DNA of 64,000 bases from Erythroxylum novogranatense (Eukaryota; Streptophyta; Magnoliopsida; Malpighiales; Erythroxylaceae), in assembly GCA_029891385.1 (NCBI GenBank), contig JAIWQS010000215.1:1-64000 (forward strand), read 5' to 3'. This document shows positions 10,853-21,814 of the stretch, piece after piece (position 1 is the first letter of the stretch; every line of letters starts with the position of its first letter). The translations under genes and the position numbers were made by a program. Below the pieces are notes generated by a model. It was given only the letters and a program-made list of their open reading frames with translations, was not told the DNA's origin and ran no database searches.

Positions 10853-13716
10853 TATAACACCCACTCCCATGAGACTGAACCGATATCGATGGTGATATCC
10901 GAGTCCGTGCCCAGGGTGGCGTCTTAACCACTCATTCGAAATCGGTACATTATTCTTTATAAAACATATATGCGAATTTCATGCCCAAATTGGGTACTCA
11001 TTCAATCACATCAAATTTTAATACACACACTTTCAAAAGCCACTGAGGTCAATTTTCACAAATACAAATAAACACTCTATTACAAAACAAAGACATGTAA
11101 TGCGCATACCTGCCGATCACGACTTGACCTTCACTTGAATCCTCAAGCGTACTCCCTTTTACTAACGGGTACTCTTCAATTCTGAAAAATAATTGCAATT
11201 TTGGGTGAGTTTGCGAACCGTGAGAAACCATCATCGATGGTTCACTCAACGTATGCATAACCAAACAATTCACATCTTATCACATATTATCACATTCCAA
11301 ATCAACTCGAGGCATTGCCAATTTGTACACATACAAGGCGTATACGCCTTTCACACGATTCACATACATAACAACACTTTGCACAAATCTCTTTCCAAAG
11401 TTTCCATTGTTTTACTTTGAGTTGTATTTGACGCTTAGCGAGAACAGAATTCAAATACACTTAGGGAGTAGGAGAGCCCTCTGGTATACTGCGACTCCCT
11501 AGAGCTCAGCTCGGTTCATTCACGATAATCACATTTTAAGCAAGTAGGAGAGCCCCCAGGTATGCCTTCTTGCTCGCTCACATTAGGGATAGGAGAGCCC
11601 TCGGGTATGCACTATTCCTTTTCACAATTGATGAGCTTATAGCTCGATCAGAATATGCCCGATCCAACCATTATTTATTAACCAATTATGGATTTCACGC
11701 GTTCATTCATATCTCTATAGACAATACACATGTATCAAATCACATTTCCAATCATTTCACAGCAGCATTCACATTTTGCACTTCAATATCCCATTCAAAT
11801 ACTTCGGACACCCGTGGTCCGAAATCAATCAAAACAAACACATACATCTCTCCATTCTCTCCACATGGCATAATGGCAAGATATTAAACATATAAAGGTT
11901 GAGGAACCAACTAGGTTACTCACCTGAACTTCCTAGCTGTTGCCTGGAAGCTCCAGCACTGTCCGTGGATTATTGATCCATCGGCTCTATAACAATCAAT
12001 CAATTTCATTCATTACAAAATGCACAGTCAAAAATAATTAATGATGCACATGCCTTGAATAACAGATGTACTATGCCTATTCATGATTTTCCCGGTACCA
12101 TTTCCCACTTTCCACTTTCTTTTACTCAGTGATCACTATCGGCTCATTTCGATTCAATAACACGCCGTAGAACTCACCAATTTTGTTTATACCAATTAGT
12201 TCCATTTGTCAATTCATATGCACTAAACTAAGCTCACAAGATCTCAAAACCAATTTTCATTTTGAACTAAATCAAATTCACTTAATAAAGACTCAATTAC
12301 ATGAATTTATATATTGAAATTCTCATAATTATAACCCAATCATCGAAACTATCCTTAGGTTGCAATACAATCACATTCATAACTTTCTTTCACTAAATGA
12401 GATCTCTAAAACCCGAATTCAAACTCTCATTCTTTTCTTTAATCATAAACCTCATTCACTAGATCATAGCAAATCAAAGCTCAACTCAATTGGAGGTCTA
12501 CACAATTAGTTATACCTCAAAAACCCAATTAAAACACATCAGAAACTGTTCCTCGCCGCGACGTGCAGGAGTGGCTCGCCGCGACGTCTGAGGCGCTTGC
12601 GCGACGAACTTTCCCGGGCTCGCCATGACGTCTCAGGCAGCTCGCCGCGATGAACTTTCCTTCGGGCTCGCCGCGACGTGAGGGAGAGGGCTCGCCGCAG
12701 CGTCAATGATTCACACTCGCTGTGACGTCCCCACCTTGCTCGTCGCGACGTCTAAATATTTATTCGTCGCGACATGCGACCCTGGTTCGTCTTCTCCGAT
12801 TTCTTTTTCCTCTTTCTCTCTCTAAAATCCAGTATTAACTCAACTAAAACACTCAAATCTTTAACAATTAACCCCTATGCATGCTTTAAACACAATAATC
12901 ACAACATGAAATCATAAACTTACCGAATGAAGCTTAAATCTCAAATCTTCCAAAAATTCTTCCAAGACTAACAATCACGATTTTTCACCCGAAATCTCAT
13001 GATCCTTCATCCTTTCAAGGATTAGAGTTGGTCTTAACACAGAAGAAAGCAAACAAGCAAGGATCAAGCAGGAAGAAAGAAACGAAGCTCAATCGAAGGA
13101 GAAGAGGATCGAACCCTAGGGAGGAGAAACAATTTCTGTTTTCTTTTCTTTTTCAAACGTAAGAGATATATATATATATAGATACAGAACAATAAACCTC
13201 TTATCATTTTTCCTCCCAAAACATTTAACTTTCTATTTAGTCCACTCATCTCAAAATCTCAATGGCTCAATATATTAAATTCTAAGATCGTATATCTAAA
13301 TTTTCATAGCCATTGGACAATTATTTCGATCCTATTCAGTCAATCGGTCCGCCACTCGGAGAATTTCCGGTCCGGACATTTTCTCCTAATTATTCCAGAA
13401 ACTTATCCTAACTATCACTGTCACTTTGCAATCATTCTAACACAGTTTCAATTCCACCATTCACACCCAATTATTCCATAATTCACAATATATCATAATC
13501 CAATCTAATTATCTCGCAAATTCACAATTCAAATCATTTACAAAATCAAATGCCGGGAAAAGTCATGAATGCATGTACCTATATGTGCATGTGCTAAAAG
13601 ACTCGATCCTCTACAATCGAGGCCAAATAAATGTTCACATCAGAAATATGAAATGCAAATTACTAGCCTGACCAAATAGACCCATATACCCTTCCCATTA
13701 GGGTCGGGATGTTACA
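10853..13716 (-). repeat. LARD-1 5' LTR
   Basis: Upstream LTR on the minus strand, 2864 bases. It starts TGTAACATCCCGACCC at 13716 and ends in TGTTATA where TGTTACA is expected. It keeps the TA tract (13166-13180), the GC-rich block (12545-12785), splice-donor-like GTAAG or GTGAG sites (near 12921 and 11924) and the stem-loop (11199-11252). It differs from the other LTR by substitutions and by many one- or two-base indels, some in GC-rich runs, so assembly error may inflate the divergence. Confidence 0.9.
12545..12785. repeat. GC-rich tandem block in LARD-1 5' LTR
   Basis: Several imperfect CTCGCCGCGACGT-like units, richer in CG than the copy at 6308-6485. The block is also longer because it keeps extra units. 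It is a likely methylation target and a local island in AT-rich DNA. Confidence 0.6.
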
Positions 13717-15034
13717 ATATAGGTCTGAAATCTGAGATAAAAGAAGAATGTCTCTTCTTTAGGATGAGGCATATATAAGAATGATTGACTTCTTGCAACA
13801 TCTGACCCAAAGTAAAGAATTCCAATATTGCATCTATGGATAACAAACCAGTAATGTCCCAAGTTCTTTGAAGAAAGCCAGTAGTAAATCCATCTAGCCT
13901 AGGATATTTTTAAGCTTTGAGACTAAAAACATATCCTTAACATCTTGTGGCATGAATGGAGCTAAAAGCATATCCTATTGCATCCGATTGAGATTAACTA
14001 CCAAAATATCTTTCACATTATAACTCCTCGATTAAGTTTCATAATTGCCATTAGTTGTTGAAAATAGCCTCAAATATACCGAGTCATCTCTTGTTGTTAC
14101 AAATACACAGTCCATTCGTGTCGCTCAGTTTAGAAATGCTATTAACGTTTCTTTTTGCCATCACAGATGCATGGAAAATCATAGAATTGGAGTCCCCATG
14201 TTTGAGCCATATCTGTCTAGCCTTTTGTTTGATATTTGAATTATGATGATTAAAGACCCTTCTGATAATCCTTTAGCCTCTCCAACTCCATATGTCTTAA
14301 TACAGAGTTGTGTGGACCCTGATAACAAGCATCCTATGCCTCATCCAGTTTCTATTTTAAAATATGAATGTTACTATTATGTATTTTGAGAAACTGTTTA
14401 ATTGTTGTCTTAATAGTGCAAAGTTTTTCCAAGAGCTGAAACATTTTGTACCCCTACACCTCATGTCACTAACAACTTCTAATGACCTCTGTAAATCCCT
14501 CCTATTGTGTAAGACCATTAAAAAATATAAAGGGTGTCCCACCTCTAGCCATTGCATGCATCTGTTGAATAAGCATACAGTAGTGAGCCGACATCCCATT
14601 GTCACCAAAATGAACATATTCCTATAGAAAATGACTGAGCCAAAACAACTTCACCAAGGCTCAATCTAATTTTTTCCATATCAACATGGTTCCTTGTTGG
14701 GTTTTTTCTAGGTGAATAATCGACTAGTTCCCCTCAAATCTAGTAGATTAGTCTTGTATAAAAACTGAGTAAGCACTCTGCCAGTCCCTATTGTGAATCC
14801 AGTTCCCCCTTCAACCTCATAAGCATTCAAAGAGCAATTAAAGTCCCAAATTACTTATCACAGATTCTGTGTACCATACTATATAGCTTAAAGATCCTTC
14901 CATAACTTCTCTTGCTGAAAAACAAAATTAGGCAAGGGAGACTTCAAAAAATCAATTGTCCCTTTAGTGGACAGTAAGGATGCATGTATTGATCACTACT
15001 ACTACTATGCTTAACTTCGATGCCATTTGTATTA
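13717..15034 (-). pseudogene. LINE ORF2, endonuclease and start of RT, broken
   Basis: The minus-strand translation in shifting frames gives plant LINE ORF2 landmarks in order. An APE-type endonuclease piece around 14790-14870 has WDFNCSLNAYEVEGG, where GDFN is usual. A linker near 14100-14200 has RQIWLKHGDSNSMIFHASV (family usual WLKxGDxNTxFFHxS). The RT start near 13720-13900 has PRLDGFTTGFLQ and then SDFRPI. Stops and frameshifts are frequent, so it is dead. The frame runs on across LARD-1 into 4491-4586. The endonuclease N-terminus is cut at 15034 by a truncated Athila-type LTR. Confidence 0.8.
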
Positions 15035-16067
15035 AAAAAAAACCCTTAAGTTGTGTTTAATTAAGATAAGCTTATTAATTAAACCTAACTACTGAGCTCT
15101 CTAGATTTAATTGTCTAGTTGTATTACGAGTTAGGAAAAAATTAATCAAGGCAACAACCACTTATGCTCAGGTCATTTAACCTAGGTTATGCTATCCCTA
15201 CTAATTCGATATCAATAGGAAATATAATGATTACAGATTGTATCCCTAATGGTTCGATATCATTGGTAGCTACAAATGAATCTTAACATAATAATTACGA
15301 ATTATATTGAATATTCTAGCAATGGATTTATAATAAAACAATCCAACAAGTGCATTAAGATCATTCTTACACAAAAACCTAAATCTATTAGCATAAAATA
15401 ACATAATCAATCCCTAAGAGAGAAAGAACAATAAACACAATGAGAGATATGCTTAACTGAGTTCTTTGGCGTTGATATCTCCTCCGAATCAATGTCAAGA
15501 AGCTTAGCCCTCTATGGCCTCCATGGGTCTCCAACGGTGTCTAGTTTTGCTTCTTATTCTTCTCTTGATACCCCTCAAACAATTCATTCCATCCTTTTCT
15601 GTTTTATTTTTGTCGTCATATATTCTATTTATATTAAAAACGAGGGTTTGGGGACAATTGTCTAAGAGTCACAGGTGTCACTTGATGGCTCACGGTCATA
15701 TATGACCTCACTGAAGGCTCATGACTGTGAACTTTTGATATATGGGTGTGACATTTTGTCATGGACGTAACAATAAAATATCATGGCCATGAGATGATGA
15801 GTCATGACCAGGAAAATACACCATACACCATTTATGTTTTTGCATTTTTTTCTTCTCTTCACTTTAATCTTTCTCCTTCTTGGTATGTGAAGACAATTGA
15901 GTATAAATCTTAAGATGATAGCTCAAATATTATGCTTTTGACTCACTTTAGGTCTTTCTCTTTCGAGTTGCACCTCAAACTAAATATGAACTAAAGTGAA
16001 TGTCTTAAGCATTTCATAGCAATAATCACTGAGTGTTATGGAATGAATGTATAATCATTATATATCA
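15035..16067 (-). mobile_element. Athila-type LTR, 3' end missing
   Basis: Reverse complement of the LTR type seen at 23684-24929 and 25488-26806. On the minus strand it begins TGATATATAATG at 16067. It then shows the shared block GAAATGCTTAAGACATTCA and a U3-like stretch with CATGACTGTGAG-type repeats (15660-15810). Next come TTGATTATGTTATTTTATG and TTTAATTAATAAGCTTATC, and it stops short of the usual last 300 bases at about 15035. It is inserted in the LINE between ORF1 and the endonuclease. No target duplication is visible, in line with a truncated end. Confidence 0.7.
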
Positions 16068-16612
16068 CTCCTTCTAGTGGAGATATGTTTTCATACAAGT
16101 TGTTTACTTTTTCTCTTATTATTGCATCAACATCCATAAGTGAACAATTAACCTGCTTTGCATTACTGTTAGTTTGCTATTGAGATTGAGTAGGGAACCT
16201 CATTAGTTCTTGATAGTTACTAGTTGTAAAGGTCTTTCCAATAGATTTCCAAATTTTCTTTTTTGTAGGATTAGGCTTCCATGTATACGAGGCCTTTAAT
16301 TTATCCTTAAAAGGTTAAGGATCCTTATTTAGCCTAATAAATGGAATCACTTTAGGCAAATTAGCCATAAAAGTGACTAAGATACATATTCTTGAATAGT
16401 TAACTCTTCTATCCTTAGTAGTGTCTTGATCCATAGAGATAAGGTTGCCAATGTAACTAGCAAGGTGGCTAAGACCACTTATAGTCCGACATTCCAAAGG
16501 AACATTGTGTATGCAAATCCAAATAGATATATTTTCCTATTTAATCTCCTTCAGCTTCAATTTAGGCCTCCATAATTGTAGCAACAATGGCTTATTATAT
16601 ACATGCTATTGA
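16068..16612 (-). pseudogene. LINE ORF1 fragment (DUF4283-like)
   Basis: The minus-strand frame at 16315-16497 reads like the DUF4283/zinc-knuckle part of plant LINE ORF1. It has VPLECRTISGLSHLASYIG then RRVNYSRICI, against the family pattern of a leucine-rich PLExW..GLxxIAsxIGkPL block and a later RLsYARVCVE block. Further down, SYTWKPNPTKKK fits the region just before the zinc knuckle, whose cysteines are lost. It is an RNA-binding gag-like protein in live elements. Solo LTR A interrupts it at 16612/16613. Confidence 0.75.
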
Positions 16613-17593
16613 TGTTGGACCCCGAACTTTTGATGAAAATTAGAATTATTAAAATGAATATTAATGAGAAAGAAATTGGTGAGACAATTTATGAATTTTA
16701 AAAAAATTATGAGAAAAGAATTGTTTAGTTTTGAGGACTTTGATATTTGAATGGATTTATATGGATTATGAGAGGAAAGAGAATGAGTTAATTGAAATGG
16801 GAGTGGAAAATCAAGAAATAAAGAAAGAAATTGAGAGAATTTGAAAAATTAAGAAAATTGACTTTTGGAGATAGAAAGTTTGATTTGAGAAAGTTGACTT
16901 TTTGTTTGAGGCAAAATTTGAGAAAATTGTCTTCTGGAAACTTGTAGTTAATGTCAAGAGCTTTCTGTAGCCATAAAGTTTGATATTTTTCGATATCGGA
17001 AGTGAGAGTTATGATCATTCAAAGTTCGCTTAGAGTTTGACTTTTTGAAGAAAAAAGTTGACTTTTTGATTTAGGGAAAATTCGAAAAAATGATCAACAT
17101 GACAATTGTAGCCTCTGTCGAGAGCTTTTTGTGGACATAAAGTTTGCTATTTTTCGATGTCGAGATTGAGAGATATGATTTTCCGAAGATATGCTTTGTT
17201 TTGAAAATGCTATTAAGTATAGATTTGTGTGTTCTATGCTTCGAGGCCACTCGTCGTATGGATTTAGTTTCAATTAGAGTAAGTGGTCTTCATGAAAGTT
17301 TTAGATGATATTTTTATCTTTCCATTGATATAAAGTTTGCAATTTTTCGATATCGGACTAGGAGTTATAGCGATTAAAATTGGAAGTCGTTTAGGAAAAA
17401 TTTGTTTTGGACGAGAATCTTTGATTGAGTTTTCAACCTCTTCGAGACCTAATTTGATTTTGAGTTCTTCAGGGAAGTTGTAGAGCTTCCTTGGATCTTT
17501 CTATTGACACCAAATTTGTTAAATTCTAAGTTCGGGAACAAAAGATATGATTTGAAAATTCTGTAATTTTCTACAGCTCTAGATTTTAACCTT

Positions 17594-17609
17594 AGGCGTG
17601 CCCACGCCT
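17594..17609. repeat. GC palindrome cassette in copy A
   Basis: AGGCGTGCCCACGCCT has perfect 7-base arms. It occupies the spot where B, C and D carry larger, unrelated GC-rich repeats. That spot lies just before the shared anchor ATCTGATTGAGTTGATTCT (here near 17650). Confidence 0.6.
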
Positions 17610-20600
17610 AATCTTCGAATCTCGCCTTCGCTTATAACTTTTTTGTTTGACATCTGATTGAGTTGATTCTCGAAGTGTTAGATTCCTAAGACAATTAATT
17701 TCTTTTTCTTGAAGAATTATGATTTTTAGGAGATTAAATGGAAAGAGATTGATTGAACCAAAGTAAGAGATTTGGTTATAGGTTATAAGTTGGATAATTT
17801 TCTGAACATGGTTCAGTATTTTGCAACATTCGGGAGCTGTACAACTCCGATTGAGTTGATTCTTGAGGCCAAATAAATTTAAGATATAGGGCTACAACTC
17901 TTGTGAAGGGATCGAAATTTAATTTCATCCCTAAGATTGTCAAATTTCTGGAATTAAGTTAGCGTAATGTTTAGTCTCGGATTTTTCGCAAGTCTGATAG
18001 TATTTCGGCTATAACTTCTTCGTTTCTGATCCGAATTGAGCGTGGTCAGTGGCGTTGGATTCGTATGATTGAGAGGAACAATTTTCAAGAAGAAAGTTTG
18101 TCCAAATTATTTCGTTTAGATGCTTGAAAATAGGACGCAAGCTATCAGATTTTTAAAATCCTGTGCAGGGGCAAACTTGGAAATAGGCCAATAAGTGAGG
18201 GCAAAATGGTCATTTACCCTCCATTTTTAATGACATGGCAAAACTCACCTATGGCTGTCGTATAATGCTTCTGGTCCACGAAATAAGAGAAGAAAATGAA
18301 GATAAAAGAAGAAGAAAGCGTTGGAGAAGAGAAGAGAGAAGAAATGGTGACCATGAAGAAGAAGGAGGAGAAAGAGAAGATAGGGTGGAGTTCAAAATTT
18401 TACAAGCTTTCAAGGATGATTTCAAGTTATTTTTAAAGAGAAAGGATGGAAAAGAAGGAAAGCTTGTCTTGGAGCTCAAAAATAACGAAAATGGTGGAGA
18501 AAATGGTAAGTGAGAGAAAGTTCAAGTTTTGAATTTTTGATGAGTTTGTTGGTTGGTTTAGCTTAAGATGGTTATGGATTGAGTTTTCCTAAGGTTAATT
18601 GAAGAGAATAGGTTATGATTATGTTTAATTTTGGATTAATTGTGAATTGGGGTTATGCCCAAATTTGTGAATTGGAGTTTTTGTAAATTGATGCTTTAGA
18701 TAGCTTAGATTAATGATGAATTTGAGATTTCTTAAGTCAATTTTGATGTTTATGCCTTAAGTGAGGTTTAATTTGAAAAATGGTAAATTGGGGGTTTAGG
18801 CCAATTGTGAAAATTGGGGATTTTCTCTCCAATAGCTTGAATATGTGGGAATTGAAGAATTCTAAGTCGATTGAAAGATTATATGATTTGTGATGTTCAA
18901 TTTTGGAAAATTGTGAAGTAGGGTTTAGGCCTGATTTTGTAAATTGGAAAATGGGAGAATTTTGATTTAGATCTCTTGAGGCTAGTATGGCTTTGTGATT
19001 TGTGAAATAAATTTTGAGGATTTAGTTATTTATGACGTTGAATTTGGATGATTATGGTTTAGGTTAAATTTTCAATTGGAAGAGCAAAGGATGCTTTGGT
19101 CAAATTGATGATCGGGACGAGGTCCTTGCATCATTTCGAGGTGGGTAGTATGTTTATTTATTAAATTTTAAGCATAAGCATGTGAGATTGAAAAATGCTT
19201 TAAAAAAATTATGGTTTATGAAAATGTTTGAAAAATTGGTTTTCGAAATAAATGTTACGAAAATGCAGTTTGCTTTATATGAGCGATTTGAAAAGTGAAA
19301 TTGAAAAGGTTGAATTTGTAATTGAAAGAAATAGCTGCATACATTGTTGTGATTTTGATTGCTGTGTGATGTAATTCATGAGTTAGATTGCATATGATTT
19401 GTTATATGATTTGATCTGACTTGTGATTGTATTATAAGAAATGTTGAAAAGTAAGATTTTGAAAAGTGCCTTGGGCAATCCGACTTTTCATTTTCGATAT
19501 GTTATGTAGGTTTGGTAGGTCCTTGTGAGTCGATTACCTTGTCTCTATTTGTTAAAGCCTTCTCCGGCTGCCGCTAGTGGTATTGGAGCTCGATTTGGAC
19601 TCCTTGAGAGCTATTGGACGTATGTGGGAAAGTGTAGTAAGTTACATTCACGGTACCTGCAGGACGCTATGGGAATGTGCGATGCGTTATTTGGACCAAA
19701 CCGGATCATTTCTTGTGTTTTGTGTGTTTTGTTCTATTAATAAGTGTGTTGCATTGCATCATTTTACAAACAAAATGTGAAAAATTTTGAGAAATAAATT
19801 ATGGTGGTTTTCAATTTGGCGATTGCAATTGTTTTGGCAATATTTTGAAAAGTGTGAAAAATCGAGATTTGCCAAATTTCTAATGTGAAATTTGAAGTAA
19901 ATGGTAAAGTTTTCCAAATATGTTTTCGTTTATTTTCAATTTATAAATATATTATCCACGAGCTTAGAGCTCACCCCTCCTTTCATCCCCATCTCAGGTA
20001 TTGACGGGAGATCGGATGAAAGATGGTCAAATGTCAATTTCGATATTTGTATAAGTTAGATTTTGAGTAATTTAGATTTTAGTATGGATATGTATTCGTT
20101 TTTGTTCAGAGTGTATCTTATGTATTTTGGGCTTGGAATGCCATTAAGTGTGTTTTGTAAGTCATTCTAAGAATGTTTTATGAGTTACGGACATGTGTAT
20201 TTAAGAAAGTTATGGAAGAGATTTGAGTATAACGTATTCGATTTAGGATTTGTGTCGATTATTAATGGTTAATTAGATTGAATTGTCATTTATGAATGAT
20301 GGGATTGTATATTGATTATAATATCTTGATTGTGATTTGGATATAGATAATGAGATTGTTGTGTTGACTAATTGAGAATTATGGAAGTATTAGGTATAGG
20401 CGTGTGTTTCTTTGGTGTTTGGATTACGGGCGGGAGAGTCCGATGATTTTGAGCTGTGTTTGGGATTATAGAAGTGTTTTTGAACCCTTGCAGGTTTTGG
20501 GATAGGATAAATGCAGCCGTTATGCTACCAAATTTTCGTTAGAAAATAAATTGGAAAAGAAGAAAAATAAATTTAGATGCTTAAAAGATGGAATTATGAG

Positions 20601-21028
20601 ATTGGTATAAATGTTAAGAAGTTCGTTATGATTTGAGTGAGATAGTTTATTATGATCTGAGTGAGATTCTGAAATGAATAAATTTCCAAGAAAAAGGAAA
20701 TTGTATGATTTGCATGAGTTTGAGTAAAAATGGTTATAAGAAAAAGAAAAAGAAAAAAAATTTATACTGGATATGGAACGTCTTAGGGTTTGCAACGCGA
20801 TTATGTTCATCTATTCGTTGTTGTTCAATTACTCCGTTTGTATGTTTTGCATTCGATTTCGATTTGCTTTCGCTTTGTTATCCGTTTTGTTAAGTATCGA
20901 TTCCACTTCGCTTCGTTTTGCTTCGGTACTTTTGTATTTCGTTTCGCTTCAAAATCCGTTCGTTTGGTTCGATTGTTTCGTTCCGCCACTTTGTTTCGAT
21001 TTCCGTCTTTCAGCTTTTCGGTTGGGAT

Positions 21029-21053
21029 CCGGTTCCCGGATCGGGTCCCAACA
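21029..21053 (+). terminator. Terminal hairpin of long LTR (copy A)
   Basis: GATCCGG and CCGGATC pair around a 3-base loop within the last 30 bases of the LTR, just before GGGTCCCAACA. The same position in E1 is also perfect. In C (37471-37487) the arms read GATCCGA and TCGGATC, a paired change that keeps the stem. In D one pair becomes a mismatch or G-T, and in B the stem is weak. It could aid RNA 3'-end formation or integrase recognition; the type assigned here is tentative. Confidence 0.5.
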
Positions 21054-21400
21054 ATTGACCAACTTGAATTACTTTCTTTGCTTCTTCAAAACTTTCAAAT
21101 TTGAAGAGGAAAACATCCTAATTATTTGTAAGCATTTCTTGCAAAACATATTTTTTCCAAAGGTGGAGAGAATATCATATGTTTAGATGCATTATTAAGT
21201 GGAAAATAGTTTAAATTCAGCTCAGGCTAGGACCAGTAGCTACTTTCACCCAGGATCTTAAATTGACAAAGAATTCATCTCAAAGGTCTGTGTATTGAAT
21301 AAAGAGTAGCCAAAGAGTTTTTCATGGAAGGAGTTTTAGATTGCATAAAAATGAAATCTGAGTTTAAGGGTGGGAAAACACTAGCTCCATAGGATAACAT
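21054..21400 (-). pseudogene. LINE ORF1 N-terminal fragment
   Basis: Continuation of the LINE across copy A. The minus strand has a DUF4283-like start: FPLQI then a lysine-rich helix leading into the block at 16612. Stops are frequent. Upstream of about 21350 I lose the match and the sequence may be the LINE 5' leader. Confidence 0.55.
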
Positions 21401-21809
21401 TAGTGAATGTTGGTTAGAGAACAATCTGCAAGTGAAGAGAGAGCTGCATAACACTCTAGATTAAAAGGATAGAGCAAAGTGGTAAAGAGGAGTATAAAGC
21501 AAGTAGAGTAATAAGGTTAGGAGAGGTGAAGAAGAGAAATAAGAAAATTAGATGAAGGAAGTGACCGTGGAGGGTAATTAAATAAATAAGTACAAAGGTC
21601 GAAGGAAAGGGGTCAGGTAATTGGCTAGGAGGGGAAGAAAGAAGCTATATAGAATCAACCATTGCATGTGTGAGTAGAGTATGCATACTAATTTGCACAG
21701 TAATTTGTGAGAGAGAGCTCCATTTTGTTCCATTTTCTTAGTGTTGTTATTGAGGAACTAGTTTTAATATTTTTGTTAATATAAGTGATTTATTTTATTT
21801 TATTTTTAG
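21401..21809. other. Unassigned AT-rich sequence
   Basis: No coding domain, repeat end or RNA gene recognised. It is purine-rich on the plus strand (21440-21660). It may be LINE 5' leader or older flanking DNA. Confidence 0.3.
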
Positions 21810-21814
21810 GTAGT

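Larger units (their letters stand above)
4587..13716 (-). mobile_element. LARD-1, complete non-coding LTR retrotransposon
   Basis: This 9.13 kb element has LTRs of about 2.86 kb at 4587-7446 and 10853-13716 and an internal region of about 3.4 kb. It is flanked by a perfect 5 bp target duplication ATATA (4582-4586 and 13717-13721). Orientation is set by a primer binding site next to the right LTR and a purine tract next to the left LTR, both on the minus strand. The ends are TGTAACA..TGTTACA; the inner end of the right LTR is decayed to TATAACA. I recognise no gag or pol, so it fits the large retrotransposon derivative (LARD) class and would need proteins from another element. It sits inside a LINE RT gene. 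Confidence 0.9.
16613..21053 (+). mobile_element. Long-LTR copy A, solo LTR
   Basis: A 4441-base unit starting TGTTGGACCCCGA and ending CGGGTCCCAACA, with a perfect 5 bp target duplication ATTGA on both sides (16608-16612, 21054-21058). There are no direct terminal repeats, gag or pol, and the ends are TG..CA with a retrovirus-type duplication, so I read it as one LTR left by LTR-LTR recombination. Landmarks are a GC palindrome (17594-17609), a purine-rich stretch (18285-18450), a GTAAGT donor (18506) and a TTGCAG acceptor (20493). The distal part holds a GC block (19510-19700), a TTCG-rich tract and the end hairpin. It lies in LINE ORF1. Confidence 0.88.

Noticed and set aside
18235..18513. 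Lysine/glutamate-rich 92-codon frame in copy A before the GTAAG site, and a similar one at 29973-30218 in B
   Set aside because: The matching stretch in B and D gives unrelated peptides. The composition follows from a purine-rich leader. Not a conserved gene.
16613..21053. Long-LTR units read as DNA transposons because of inverted ends of about 12 bp
   Set aside because: 5 bp target duplications and TG..CA ends point to a retroviral-type integrase. LARD-1, a proven LTR element by its primer site and purine tract, has equally long inverted LTR ends.
20773..21186. 137-codon plus-strand frame, and similar frames at 3668-3889, 32300-32527 and 53407-53775, ending in an FRLGSG..IGSQ motif
   Set aside because: The shared motif is only the translation of the conserved LTR end (GGTTGGGATCCGG to GGGTCCCAACA), and the bodies are TTCG-rich repeats read in different frames. 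No protein conservation beyond that.
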